A stretch of 64,000 nucleotides of DNA from G963665925 sp963665925 (GTDB taxonomy: Bacteria > Bacillota > Clostridia > Peptostreptococcales > Acidaminobacteraceae): NCBI GenBank assembly GCA_963665925.1, contig OY762511.1:3658001-3722000 (forward strand), written 5' to 3'. Positions 43,652 to 52,761 of the stretch are shown one piece after another. Every line of letters starts with the position of its first letter. Within the stretch, counting starts at the first letter, position 1. Below the pieces are notes generated by a model. That model saw nothing but the letters and a program-made list of their open reading frames with translations, ran no database searches and was not told the DNA's origin. Both the position numbers and the translations under genes were made by a program.

Positions 43652-44656
43652 CTATAGACCCATGCCGCCCATTTCGTCAGCAGTTACGCTGTTTTCTTCC
43701 GTCAGTTCCGGGAAGAAGAGGTCTGTTACACTATTGATGTTGAACATTGTTGAATCAACGTCGATTGTAACATTCATGTCTGTCTCAGTTTCAGGTACAT
43801 TCACACTCAGGTCAAAGCCTGTCTTTGTTGAAACAATTTGCTTGTCCGCATCAATGCCGAATGTCATGTCGAAGCTGTTGATTGTAAAGTATGTAACCAT
43901 CTCTTCCCAGCCTTCGTTGAACTGAGTTACCATTTCGTCCATTTGAGCGTTCAGCTCTTCGTCTGAAATTTCCATATCATACATTGCCATCTGGTTCTTC
44001 TGTGAGTTGATCATGATTTCTCTGAAAGCTTCATCTGTGAACATTTCATTGATAATGTCCTTGATCATTGCTTTAGTGCTTGCATCGTCAAGCTGCAGTG
44101 AAATGTTTGTCACCTTCACATCTTCACCGTTGATTGAAACAGGTGCGTTCTCTTCAACTACCAGATCGTCGTCCGTAACCTTGCCAAGAATTGAGCTGTA
44201 GATTTTCTTGTTGATTTCTTTAGCCTGCTCTTGACCCAGTGTCATTTGCTGACCGTCTTCAGAAACCATTTCCTGAACGATGTACTGTTCCATCATTGGA
44301 ATTTTCATGGCCATTTGAGATTCGTTCATGTAGACTTCAACATTGTAAGTCATACCGCTCAGGGCTGCAGAACCTGTCATTTCAACTTGAGGCATATCGC
44401 CTTCGATCATTGACTTGGCATGGAAGCTCACATCTACGTCCTTAAGCATAGAAGCGAACATTTCAACCATTGGATCCGGGTTCTCACCAAGTTCTACCGA
44501 CAGATGCATATTCATGTCCTGCTCAGCAGATTTGATCTCCAGAGCATTCATCGTTGCTTCCTCGAGCATTTCCTTAGGTGTCTGCTTAGGCGCACACCCT
44601 GCTACTGAAAGTACCAGTGTCAGAACCATCAGAAAAGATATAATTTTGCGATTCAT
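43652..44656 (-). CDS. Hypothetical lipoprotein, 334 aa (DUF6612-like)
   Basis: The signal peptide ends in lipobox SVAGC (Cys 21). The mature part resembles the LolA/LppX-like beta-barrel lipoproteins grouped as DUF6612: AEQDMNMHLSVEL, TYNVEVYMNESQMAMKIPM and a C-terminal NVTIDVDSTMFNINSV. Proteins of this sort bind hydrophobic compounds or act as envelope stress baits, but no function is shown. It is rich in Met and acidic residues. The ATG at 44656 follows AGGAGGAG; a longer frame upstream is unsupported. Confidence 0.75.
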   Translation of the reverse strand: MNRKIISFLMVLTLVLSVAGCAPKQTPKEMLEEATMNALEIKSAEQDMNMHLSVELGENPDPMVEMFASMLKDVDVSFHAKSMIEGDMPQVEMTGSAALSGMTYNVEVYMNESQMAMKIPMMEQYIVQEMVSEDGQQMTLGQEQAKEINKKIYSSILGKVTDDDLVVEENAPVSINGEDVKVTNISLQLDDASTKAMIKDIINEMFTDEAFREIMINSQKNQMAMYDMEISDEELNAQMDEMVTQFNEGWEEMVTYFTINSFDMTFGIDADKQIVSTKTGFDLSVNVPETETDMNVTIDVDSTMFNINSVTDLFFPELTEENSVTADEMGGMGL

Positions 44657-44752
44657 ATTTACTCCTCCTTCTAATCCCATATATTGTATCATGGCAGTTT
44701 GGCAGATTACCATTAAAATTCCATTAAGACACTTGCAAACGCCGAATTGTAA

Positions 44753-45841
44753 CTAGATTGAATTTTCTGTATCATTCGAATCCCTAACAATATCCAGTGG
44801 TTCCTTAATATAGACACGCAACCCATTGCGTTCCCTGTAGTCTGAAAGATAGGCCCGCATGCGCTCTGGGTCGTCTTTCATTTTTTCAAGCTCTTTCAGC
44901 TCCAAATCCTGACTGAAGGGACAGGCCGACATGCAGACACCACAGTCCGTTCCCAGTGAACGCCACCGCTCATAGCAGTTTTCCTGATTGATCTGCCAAC
45001 GCATGTCACCATTTATAAGTGACCGCTTCTCCTTTTGAATTGCCTGACCTGGACAGGTTCTGGAACAGATCCCACAAATCTCGCAAAACTCAGCGAGACC
45101 ATAATCTTTCGGCGCATCGGCGACCAGCTCCATTTCAGTTGTCACAACACCAAGGCGCACCCTAGGCCCACAGCTCGGCGTCGTAATCAGTCCAATTCTT
45201 CCGAGTTGTCCTATGCCCGCTGCCTCTGCTACGACGGGCGCTACCACCAGATAGTTGCCATCCATATGGTTTCGCGTCTCATAGCCAAGTTCTCTGAGCA
45301 TATATGTAAGCGTCATGCCAATCATGCCTGCTTCCATGTAGCCCTTTGTTACTGCAATGACCTCTTCAAGCTGGGGGGCACGATTGATCATGTCCCTTTC
45401 CATTTCCACTGCGAACACAATGGCATAGTGGGGCTTGGCTTCTACCGAATCCCCGTAGTTTTCAGGCTTTCTCCCCCTATGGGAATAGTAGTATTCTGCT
45501 TTCATTTTTACAATACCGACTTCAACAGCCCCATAATACCGTGCATACTTCTTTATGAGCGCCGACATTTCTGCCGGGTTTGTTTCAACACGCTGCGGCT
45601 GGTGCTGGCCTTCGGATAGCGGGTTGATGTCTCCAAGCATTCTAAACACGCTGTCCGCAAATCTAGAGTGAATGGGGTGATAGGTCATGGTTCCCTCACC
45701 GCAAATATTCGGCAGACCACGCATGTGGTCATCCCGTTCTTTCTTGTCAGGGTTTCTCTCATAGTAATCCCTGTAGCTGTCTGAGTCCTTTTCATAGGCC
45801 ATTCTGGCGAACATGGTATCCCGCTCGTCAATACGCTTCAT
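44753..45841 (-). CDS. Reductive dehalogenase-like FeS protein, non-exported
   Basis: A 362-aa protein resembling the core of reductive dehalogenases (RdhA) and the related epoxyqueuosine reductase QueG. The N-terminus MKRIDERDTMFARMAYEKDS...YYERNPDKKERDDHMR is the RdhA pattern. The middle region (LVVAPVVAEAAGIGQLGRIGLITTPSCGPRVRLG) matches the corrinoid-binding fold. Two cluster motifs follow: CEICGICSRTCP and C-x11-CGVCMSACP. There is no twin-arginine signal and no membrane-anchor rdhB gene. It may be a cytoplasmic dehalogenase-like or other B12-dependent reductase. The ATG follows AGGGGG. Confidence 0.8.
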   Translation of the reverse strand: MKRIDERDTMFARMAYEKDSDSYRDYYERNPDKKERDDHMRGLPNICGEGTMTYHPIHSRFADSVFRMLGDINPLSEGQHQPQRVETNPAEMSALIKKYARYYGAVEVGIVKMKAEYYYSHRGRKPENYGDSVEAKPHYAIVFAVEMERDMINRAPQLEEVIAVTKGYMEAGMIGMTLTYMLRELGYETRNHMDGNYLVVAPVVAEAAGIGQLGRIGLITTPSCGPRVRLGVVTTEMELVADAPKDYGLAEFCEICGICSRTCPGQAIQKEKRSLINGDMRWQINQENCYERWRSLGTDCGVCMSACPFSQDLELKELEKMKDDPERMRAYLSDYRERNGLRVYIKEPLDIVRDSNDTENSI

Positions 45842-45948
45842 AACAATTCCCCCTGTGCAGTACATGCCATATGCGACTGTCTTTTCTACTCTCCATCCTA
45901 TTGTAACATCAAATTGCATAGTCAGAAATTCAAGATTGCTTAAGACGT

Positions 45949-45993
45949 GAAAAGCCCCTGCTTTAGATTGCAAATCCAATCTGAAACAGGGGC
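45949..45993 (-). terminator. Terminator of the 985-aa lipoprotein gene
   Basis: GCCCCTGTTTCAGATTG / CAATCTAAAGCAGGGGC with two mismatches, followed by TTTTC on the minus strand. Confidence 0.85.
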
Positions 45994-46024
45994 CTATACA
46001 GTACCCAGAAAATTATGCACTTAA

Positions 46025-48982
46025 TCAGTTGCGTGAAAGGGCTATTGAGATATGACCTATACGGGCATTCTTCTCATCGTAAATGCCAATAGTCCCGCCA
46101 AAGCTTGTGGATGTCATGGTCCCGCTTACCGTAGTTGCAGCACCTTGAAAATCATTGAATACACAAGTAAATGTGTGTCCGTCATAGCTTGCGGGCGTAC
46201 TTGTGGTAATGGTCACATCGAAATCAAACATTTCCGTACCGCTGACAATCATATCAAATGTGACATTGCCATCCGCTGCAACACGCATGCGGACCTGACT
46301 GTGATCGGCGCCAATCGGGAATGACATTTGGCCGGCATCTGTCTCATAAAAGACTATTTCAGACGCATAGCCAGTATACATGCCTTCCACCTCACCAGAA
46401 TCCATGCCCCCTGTAGAGGTCTCATCCACAGGCGCTGTACTTGAATCCGCTTCCTCTGAGCTTGTGCCTGTGTCTGCATTTTCAGGTGCAGGGCTCTGGT
46501 CTTCAGTTTCCTCAACGGCCTCGCCTGCATCTGTAGCCTCAGATCCTACTTGATTCGTATCACCGCCAGTACCCCCACCGGAATCTGCTCCACTTGTTTG
46601 AACTGGACTTGAAGCGTTGTCAGGTGTCTGGGTCTGACTCGGCATCTGCGGCTTGGTATCTATACGTGTCGCCTCAGCTACAGCAGGTGGCAGACTGCTG
46701 CGGTCCGCATCACCTTTTGTTTTGATGGCTTTTGGAGAAGGCAGCTTGCCGGTTTTTTTTGCTTCAACCAGCTTTGACATCTTCTGTGCTTCCTGTCCAT
46801 TTACATAGCTGTCCCAAATTGCCTCAAGGGTTTCGCCTGCTTCTTTAACCGTATTCCAGCCTTCACCCTCAACATAATTCTGTATAAATCCTTCAAAGCT
46901 TCCACCCAGCTTATTCTTGATGACTTTAGGTATATCTGTGGCAAGGGTCTTCGCTTCATCCACAATCATCTTTCCAACTGATGTGCTTTTGAGGTACGTG
47001 ATTGCGTTTTGCGTTTTGGTTTTAACACTTGCAACCAGGGGCGCTGTTTTACTTGAAACATACCCGCCAATACTGGTGGCTACATTCTTAGCACCATCAT
47101 AGAGATACTTGGAATAGGAAGTCACCATCTTTCCAAGGTTTTGTTTTTCCACACTTGAAATGAGCGTCGGCATTTTTGACAGGGCGTTTGACAGATATGG
47201 TCCCGCCGTATTTGAAAAACTCTGCAGCGCACTTTTCACACCAATTGCCAGTGACGATGTCTTCGAAGCTGCAAGTTTCACAAGCGGTTTCCCAAAATAG
47301 CTGGCAACCTTGGTCGCAGCCTCCCCGACCTTGGCAAAGCTGGTAGCCACATCAAAAGCTGCTCCTGCCATTTGAGCATTGGTCGCCTTGGTGTCTGCAA
47401 GGGTAAAAATACCCTTGGCAAATCCAGTGAAGCATCCTGTGACGAACTTGGATGTGTTGTCCAGTGCCTTTGTAACGACATTCTTGCCTACCGTGTTAAA
47501 GAGGATTTTTCCTGGCAGGTCTTCCACACTCTCTACATAGCCTTTTGCATCTTGAACCACGTTGGAGCCGGAAATACCCTTTTGGAAATTGTCTTCCACA
47601 GTTTTGTAGTTATCATCTACAACTTCCCTGATAACCTTGTCGTCAAATCCATAGTACCAACCCACGGCCTTCACAGCCAGTTCCTGTCTGGCAGCTGCTG
47701 TGTACTCAAGGCCATAGCCAACATGCTTTTTAAGCGTGGACGCCTTGTCAGCAACCCAGCTTCCGGTTGATTTCACACTGTTCCAAATACTTGACAGCAT
47801 ACCCGGTTTTGAGGCAACAGGTGGTGACTGACTTGTCAGGACACTGCTTGCCTTATTCTTATAAACCGTCATTTCGGCCTTTGTCTGGTCGTTTGAAGCG
47901 GCGTAGCTCACTGGCATCAAATCAAACCAGCTCATTTCAGGATGATTGATGTAGCTTTCCCACTCAGACGGCGCAAGTGCCAGCTCATAAGTGGACTCCT
48001 CCAAATAGATGGCCTCTGTACCATAGGCATAGGCCTCCATCAAATCAATCAGATTGCCAAATGCCGCCAGATCTTCTTCTGTAACCGATTCACTCGGCGC
48101 AATGCTGTCATAGGCGATGCGCAGTTCCGGTATTTGCGCCTGCATGAACTTCATAGCCGCAAGCGTCATCAGCTGGTCGCCTTTATCAAGGCGCATGAGG
48201 CCGTCATGAATACCTACAACCGCGTTTGCCAGTTGTGCAGTCAGATCAGCTGTATCTATGTCAGCCTGCTCCATGGACTGCATGAAAATGTCCGCAACAT
48301 CCATCAGGGCATCGTTGTCAGTTAGCAGCGCAGCCATGTACAGATTTGCGCCGTCAATGGTGATCCATTCCAGGCGGTCCAGCATTTTCAGGCCAAGACT
48401 TTCCGCATCGAGCACATAGGTATAGGCAATTGAAGAGTTCATGTAATCCTCAAAACCATCATATTGCGTGTTATCTATTTCAGCTTCCAAAGTGCTTTCT
48501 TCAAGGAGCGCATTTACATATCGATTGGCTGCTTCGTATACATAGGGAAGCTCTTCATCTTCAGCAGCGAAACTGTCAAAAAGTCCATACAGGTCTGCTT
48601 GATATGACGCCATGGCTGTATCCAGTTCAGCTGAAAGGGAAACTGCCTGGTCGGCGCGCTCCAAAATGGAGGCAATAAGGGCATTTCTGTCCGTCAGATA
48701 AGTGCCGTTTTCAAGAACCTGTACAAAGGTACTCGGTACATAGAATGGGCTGGTTACTTCAATGAGGTCCACATCATCACTTTCAAGCAGTTTCTGTGTT
48801 ATTTCTTCCGCATTGAAATCATAACTGATGACCGCTTCAATGGTTTGCAGTTCAGAATCACTCGCTTGGCCTCCATCAACGGATGCTGAACCACCACCCG
48901 ACTCACCCCCAGAGCAGCCCGTCAAGCAAGCGGTAGATAGCATAACAAGTGTTAGAAACAAAGCTAGACTTTTTCGCAGCAT
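46025..48982 (-). CDS. Giant multi-domain lipoprotein (985 aa), family unknown
   Basis: A signal peptide with a lipobox (LTGC, Cys 23; STAC at 19 is an alternative) is followed by Gly/Ser-rich linker. An alpha-helical N-terminal domain (about 45-360) and a central region of amphipathic or glycine-rich helices (about 390-720, e.g. NTVGKNVVTKALDNTSKFV, VASYFGKPLVKLAASKT) come next. A low-complexity Ser/Thr/Asp/Gly stretch (about 740-870) leads to a C-terminal beta-rich domain (about 870-985). The gene at 50084-52597 has the same plan. The amphipathic core is reminiscent of membrane-active proteins, but that is only an impression. AGGTG-type site; strong terminator downstream. Confidence 0.75.
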   Translation of the reverse strand: MLRKSLALFLTLVMLSTACLTGCSGGESGGGSASVDGGQASDSELQTIEAVISYDFNAEEITQKLLESDDVDLIEVTSPFYVPSTFVQVLENGTYLTDRNALIASILERADQAVSLSAELDTAMASYQADLYGLFDSFAAEDEELPYVYEAANRYVNALLEESTLEAEIDNTQYDGFEDYMNSSIAYTYVLDAESLGLKMLDRLEWITIDGANLYMAALLTDNDALMDVADIFMQSMEQADIDTADLTAQLANAVVGIHDGLMRLDKGDQLMTLAAMKFMQAQIPELRIAYDSIAPSESVTEEDLAAFGNLIDLMEAYAYGTEAIYLEESTYELALAPSEWESYINHPEMSWFDLMPVSYAASNDQTKAEMTVYKNKASSVLTSQSPPVASKPGMLSSIWNSVKSTGSWVADKASTLKKHVGYGLEYTAAARQELAVKAVGWYYGFDDKVIREVVDDNYKTVEDNFQKGISGSNVVQDAKGYVESVEDLPGKILFNTVGKNVVTKALDNTSKFVTGCFTGFAKGIFTLADTKATNAQMAGAAFDVATSFAKVGEAATKVASYFGKPLVKLAASKTSSLAIGVKSALQSFSNTAGPYLSNALSKMPTLISSVEKQNLGKMVTSYSKYLYDGAKNVATSIGGYVSSKTAPLVASVKTKTQNAITYLKSTSVGKMIVDEAKTLATDIPKVIKNKLGGSFEGFIQNYVEGEGWNTVKEAGETLEAIWDSYVNGQEAQKMSKLVEAKKTGKLPSPKAIKTKGDADRSSLPPAVAEATRIDTKPQMPSQTQTPDNASSPVQTSGADSGGGTGGDTNQVGSEATDAGEAVEETEDQSPAPENADTGTSSEEADSSTAPVDETSTGGMDSGEVEGMYTGYASEIVFYETDAGQMSFPIGADHSQVRMRVAADGNVTFDMIVSGTEMFDFDVTITTSTPASYDGHTFTCVFNDFQGAATTVSGTMTSTSFGGTIGIYDEKNARIGHISIALSRN

Positions 48983-49123
48983 ATTGCACCTCCCGGTCTG
49001 TTAAATCCAAAAGATCCCCAATCGCAGTGCCCTTTCTTTATTTACACCACTTTCAACTTGAATACTTTATAATTTATACCCGAAATGCAATACATAACCC
49101 CTTATCATTGCTGTATTTTGCAA

Positions 49124-49178
49124 TAAAAAAACCGCCCCCTAAACGTTAGATACTTAGTCTAACGTTTAGGAGGCGGTT
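49124..49178 (-). terminator. Strong terminator of the TSUP gene
   Basis: A 21-bp stem AACCGCCTCCTAAACGTTAGA / TCTAACGTTTAGGGGGCGGTT with one mismatch, followed by TTTTTTATTG on the minus strand. Confidence 0.92.
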
Positions 49179-49215
49179 CAAAAGCTGGATAAGGTTCTTA
49201 AAGCCACGGATATGC

Positions 49216-49962
49216 TTATAGCATCAGTCCGAGTGCCATTTTGAACACCAGAGAAAAACTGACAACAACAAAGGCTGGTTTTATGAATCCAGACCCCTTT
49301 GTTACTGCAACAAGACTGCCTGCACGCGCTCCGAAAACCATTGCAATCGCCATGGGAATCCCGGTTGAAAAGAGCACCTGACCATGCATTATGAAGAGAC
49401 TCAGAGCTGCAAGATTGCTTGTCAAATTTAGAAATTTGGCATTTGCAGTTGCATGCTTGAAGTCAAACCGGAAAATATGAATGAGTCCGAATATGAGAAA
49501 AGACCCGGTTCCCGGACCGAAAAAGCCGTCATAAAACCCAATCGTCAGTGCAAGTACAATCCCTTTTGCCACCACTGCGGGCCTTGGCGTTTCAAACTCA
49601 TCCGCCATGCCAAGTTCTTTTTTCAAAAGGGTGTAAAGGCCAATAATGGTTACCAGTACAATTATAAGAACTTGAAGAAAATCCGCGTTCATTCCAAGAA
49701 CGACACGTACCCCCATCATGGCCCCTATGAGCGAAAAGGGAATGAGAGGGAGCACTACGGAAAGACGGGCTGCACCGCTTCTGTAATACTGCCATGCACT
49801 GCTGACCGCGCCAAAGGTTGAAGCCAACTTGTTGGTTCCAAGAGCGAGATGCGTTGGCATCCCAGTAGCAAGTAGGGCCGGTATGCTGATCAAACCGCCA
49901 CCACCTACGATTGCGTCTACAAAAGCCGCAAAAAAACTCGCGACACATATCCAAAATATCAC
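49216..49962 (-). CDS. TSUP (TauE/SafE) family permease
   Basis: A 248-aa membrane protein with about eight helices and the duplicated TSUP motif: FVDAIVGGGGLISIPALLATGMPTHLALGTNKLAST in the first half and GFYDGFFGPGTGSF...TANAKFLNLTSNL in the second. The family exports or imports sulfonates, sulfite or other organic acids. The start is the GTG at 49962, 8 nt after AGGAGG; an upstream in-frame GTG would put the ribosome site inside the gene. It lies between two giant lipoprotein genes, each of which has its own signals. Confidence 0.9.
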   Translation of the reverse strand: MIFWICVASFFAAFVDAIVGGGGLISIPALLATGMPTHLALGTNKLASTFGAVSSAWQYYRSGAARLSVVLPLIPFSLIGAMMGVRVVLGMNADFLQVLIIVLVTIIGLYTLLKKELGMADEFETPRPAVVAKGIVLALTIGFYDGFFGPGTGSFLIFGLIHIFRFDFKHATANAKFLNLTSNLAALSLFIMHGQVLFSTGIPMAIAMVFGARAGSLVAVTKGSGFIKPAFVVVSFSLVFKMALGLML

Positions 49963-50083
49963 TAAATATTCCTCCTGCACTCATGGTTTTATATGCCATT
50001 CCAAATTGGCACCAAATCATTATAGCCCAGGCGCAGACATGTGTCACGAAAAATTATTTTGTCTTATTATTTACTTCACTGCA

Positions 50084-52597
50084 CTATTGAGCCGCTTTTT
50101 TACTCGTATGGAATGTAATTGTAGCTGGCGCTGATTGCAGTGAAAAGTTCATGGTTCCCGTGAAAGTGGACTGTGAAATGGTTCCCTCAATACTTAAAGG
50201 TCCAACAAATGAATTACTGGTCTGCATGGAAACGTGTCCACCTTCCATCGTATAGGACGCAAAATCAATGGTTCCGCTGCTGTCTATGGTACCCGTGCCG
50301 CTGATGTTGAACTGCACTGCAACAGCTTTCTCTCCAAAGGAGAAGGTCACTGAAGAATTTCCCATACCGATTTCCTGTGTCCCTCCACCGTGGTGCACTT
50401 TCATCATATATCCAGAGTAGACGCCCTGACCCTGCATTTTTTCGATTTCCGCGGCCACTTCCTTCAGCGCTCTCGCACGCAAGTCCTCCTCGAAGCCCAT
50501 GAGAACAACCTGCATCTCCTGTGGCAGGAATGACCAGCGACCCGTCTGTCCATTACTGGATGCTGAAACATCATTAATCTGTTTTTCAGCATTTTCTGTC
50601 ACATTCCTATCACCAGATGCTTCTGCCGTAATGGTTTCCTTAAATGATTGTGTGATTTTTTCTGGAATCTCTTGAATTTCATTCACGGTATTTTGAACAT
50701 CGCCTACTAAAGTTTGCGCCTTTTGCCCTGCTTCTGAATTAAGCATTTCATCAATCAGCTGCTGCTTGTAGGCCTGAACCTCCTGTTCAACATTTGCAGC
50801 CACCTCTGTCATGGCATCATATAGCTTTGTAATACTTTCAGGCATCATGCTTTTCAGCTTTTCTCCACCTGCTGTTTTTAGCATCTCGCTTGCATTTGTA
50901 AGTATGTCCGCCTTGTAAAGACCGGACGCTTCAATGATTGAAAAGATTTTCTGTATGCCTGGTTTTTCACCATCAAAGGCATCAGCAACCGCCTTAACCA
51001 GTCCTGTATACCCCTTAACCGTATATTTGAGGGCGCCTTTTGCGACATCCCCCATTGGAATGTAATCCAGGGCCTTTCCAATTTTCTCTTCAACACTTTT
51101 AGCCAGCTTGTCTGCCACACTCGAAAGTTCCTTTGCAGCAGCTCCAGGAGACCCTGTAATCATCTTTTTAATTGATTTGAGCTCCTGCTTGAACGCCTTT
51201 GAGTCGTCAATTTGAGCTGTATATTTTACAAGTGACACGACACCCTTGGCCGTACCATATACAACATCGGCGCCCTTGCTCACAACGTCTGTTGCTATGT
51301 CAACTGTGCCAACGACCACGTTCTTGACAGCACCGACGACATTTCCCACGACACTGAACACACTGTTTGATCTTTTTTTAGTGGCTTCCTCGGCTTTTGC
51401 CTTCAGCTGTACGGCTTCAGAGTTTTCGTCCGCATAGGCAATGCCAAAGAGCATTGTGGCAAAGGCAGGCGCTCTTACTTCTTCTGCCGCTTGTGGAAGC
51501 TCCAGCGCATACTCTGATGTTGCAAGAACCTCATTATAAAAGGCTTCAGAAGCAGCGACGTAGAAATCCACCTGCGTATTGACAAGTGCCTTATCTGCCT
51601 CCGTAAGCATTCCTTCAGGGAAGTTTTCCATTAGCAAGGCTTTCGCTGCATCGGCACTTTCCATAACCGCTTTTGCCGTTGCCAGCGCATAATACTGATC
51701 CGCTTCTTCAAGGGCCTCCATCATTGCAAGGATGCTTCTCTTGCCATTGACCACGGCCTCATAGACCGAAGCCTGGGCATCAACAGCATCAAAGATGGTG
51801 TTCAGCGCATCTGTAGCCGCACTGTCTTCAACTGACGCTGCGTACTCTGAAAGCATGACCCCGTCAACCAGCAGCTGATTCAGATAATCTACAGCATAGA
51901 TTGAATTCATCATTCTCGCATTTACAGTCAGCTCCTGATACCAGCTGTCCATGTAAGGGTCATCTGTAACCTTGTCATAGGATTCTACTGTCAGCTGACC
52001 CTCTATGATATCTGCCATGTAGGAACCATGCACGACGTACATGCTACTGAAATAGACTGGCAGGGTCTCTTGATCCATTGTATTGACCACGGTCAGAAGA
52101 CTTGCCTGCAGCTTGTCTATTGTTTGAAGAAGCTCCCCAGTACTGGCTTCTAGCGCTTTGCTCTCCGCGATGATTTCTGCAACCAGAGCGTCGCGTGCAT
52201 CACCATATCCGGAATCTGAAAACACCTTGCGGTCAGCCTCCGACAAGAAAAACAAGCTTTCCGAGAGGGTATCATTCAGACTCATGTCCATGACAAATGC
52301 CTTTGCTTCCTCTTCATTTTCAAATGCTGCGGTATCCATACCGCTATAGTTCATGGCACTATACAAACTATTGCTATCCTTTAGCGTATCTGCCATAAGC
52401 GTTTCGTTCTCACCGGAGCTACTGCCGCCATCCCCTGCTGCATCCGTAGTCTCCCCACTGCTGTCAGTTGAAGCGGGTGCTTCAGTTGACGGTGTCGTGG
52501 AACCTGTGTCCTGTGCAGGTGCAGTATTTCCGCCACATCCTGAAAGTGTTGAAACCACCAGAAGAATTGTTAAAGCCAGTGCTATGTGTCTTCTCAT
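50084..52597 (-). CDS. Giant multi-domain lipoprotein (837 aa), same architecture as 46025-48982
   Basis: Lipobox TLSGC (Cys 21), Ser/Thr/Gly linker (to about 65), a helical domain (about 70-420), a strikingly regular hydrophobic/Lys segment (about 440-490, VVGNVVGAVKNVVVGTVDIA... VVYGTAKGVVSLVKY), a coiled middle and a beta-rich C-terminal domain (about 725-837, YSGYMMKVHH...TFTGTMNFSL). The plan, the linker type and the AYADE/SYAASND junction agree with the 985-aa neighbour, so they are probably distant paralogues. Function unknown. AGGAGGG precedes the start. Confidence 0.75.
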   Translation of the reverse strand: MRRHIALALTILLVVSTLSGCGGNTAPAQDTGSTTPSTEAPASTDSSGETTDAAGDGGSSSGENETLMADTLKDSNSLYSAMNYSGMDTAAFENEEEAKAFVMDMSLNDTLSESLFFLSEADRKVFSDSGYGDARDALVAEIIAESKALEASTGELLQTIDKLQASLLTVVNTMDQETLPVYFSSMYVVHGSYMADIIEGQLTVESYDKVTDDPYMDSWYQELTVNARMMNSIYAVDYLNQLLVDGVMLSEYAASVEDSAATDALNTIFDAVDAQASVYEAVVNGKRSILAMMEALEEADQYYALATAKAVMESADAAKALLMENFPEGMLTEADKALVNTQVDFYVAASEAFYNEVLATSEYALELPQAAEEVRAPAFATMLFGIAYADENSEAVQLKAKAEEATKKRSNSVFSVVGNVVGAVKNVVVGTVDIATDVVSKGADVVYGTAKGVVSLVKYTAQIDDSKAFKQELKSIKKMITGSPGAAAKELSSVADKLAKSVEEKIGKALDYIPMGDVAKGALKYTVKGYTGLVKAVADAFDGEKPGIQKIFSIIEASGLYKADILTNASEMLKTAGGEKLKSMMPESITKLYDAMTEVAANVEQEVQAYKQQLIDEMLNSEAGQKAQTLVGDVQNTVNEIQEIPEKITQSFKETITAEASGDRNVTENAEKQINDVSASSNGQTGRWSFLPQEMQVVLMGFEEDLRARALKEVAAEIEKMQGQGVYSGYMMKVHHGGGTQEIGMGNSSVTFSFGEKAVAVQFNISGTGTIDSSGTIDFASYTMEGGHVSMQTSNSFVGPLSIEGTISQSTFTGTMNFSLQSAPATITFHTSKKAAQ

Positions 52598-52699
52598 ATT
52601 GAACTCCCTCCTTAATGTGCTCCGCCCACCCAGCGGATTCCATATATATATTCATACCATTTTAGCAATGCGTCCAAACGAATGAGAGACTACATAAAA

Positions 52700-52733
52700 C
52701 AGGAAATGCCTGTTACCCACTGGGCAACAGGCA
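52700..52733 (-). terminator. Terminator of the diguanylate cyclase gene
   Basis: TGCCTGTTGCCC-AGT-GGGTAACAGGCA with one mismatch on the minus strand; followed by TTTCCTGTTTT, so only moderate. Confidence 0.65.
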
Positions 52734-52761
52734 CTGAAATTTCATCAGAAATCCTCTGAAT

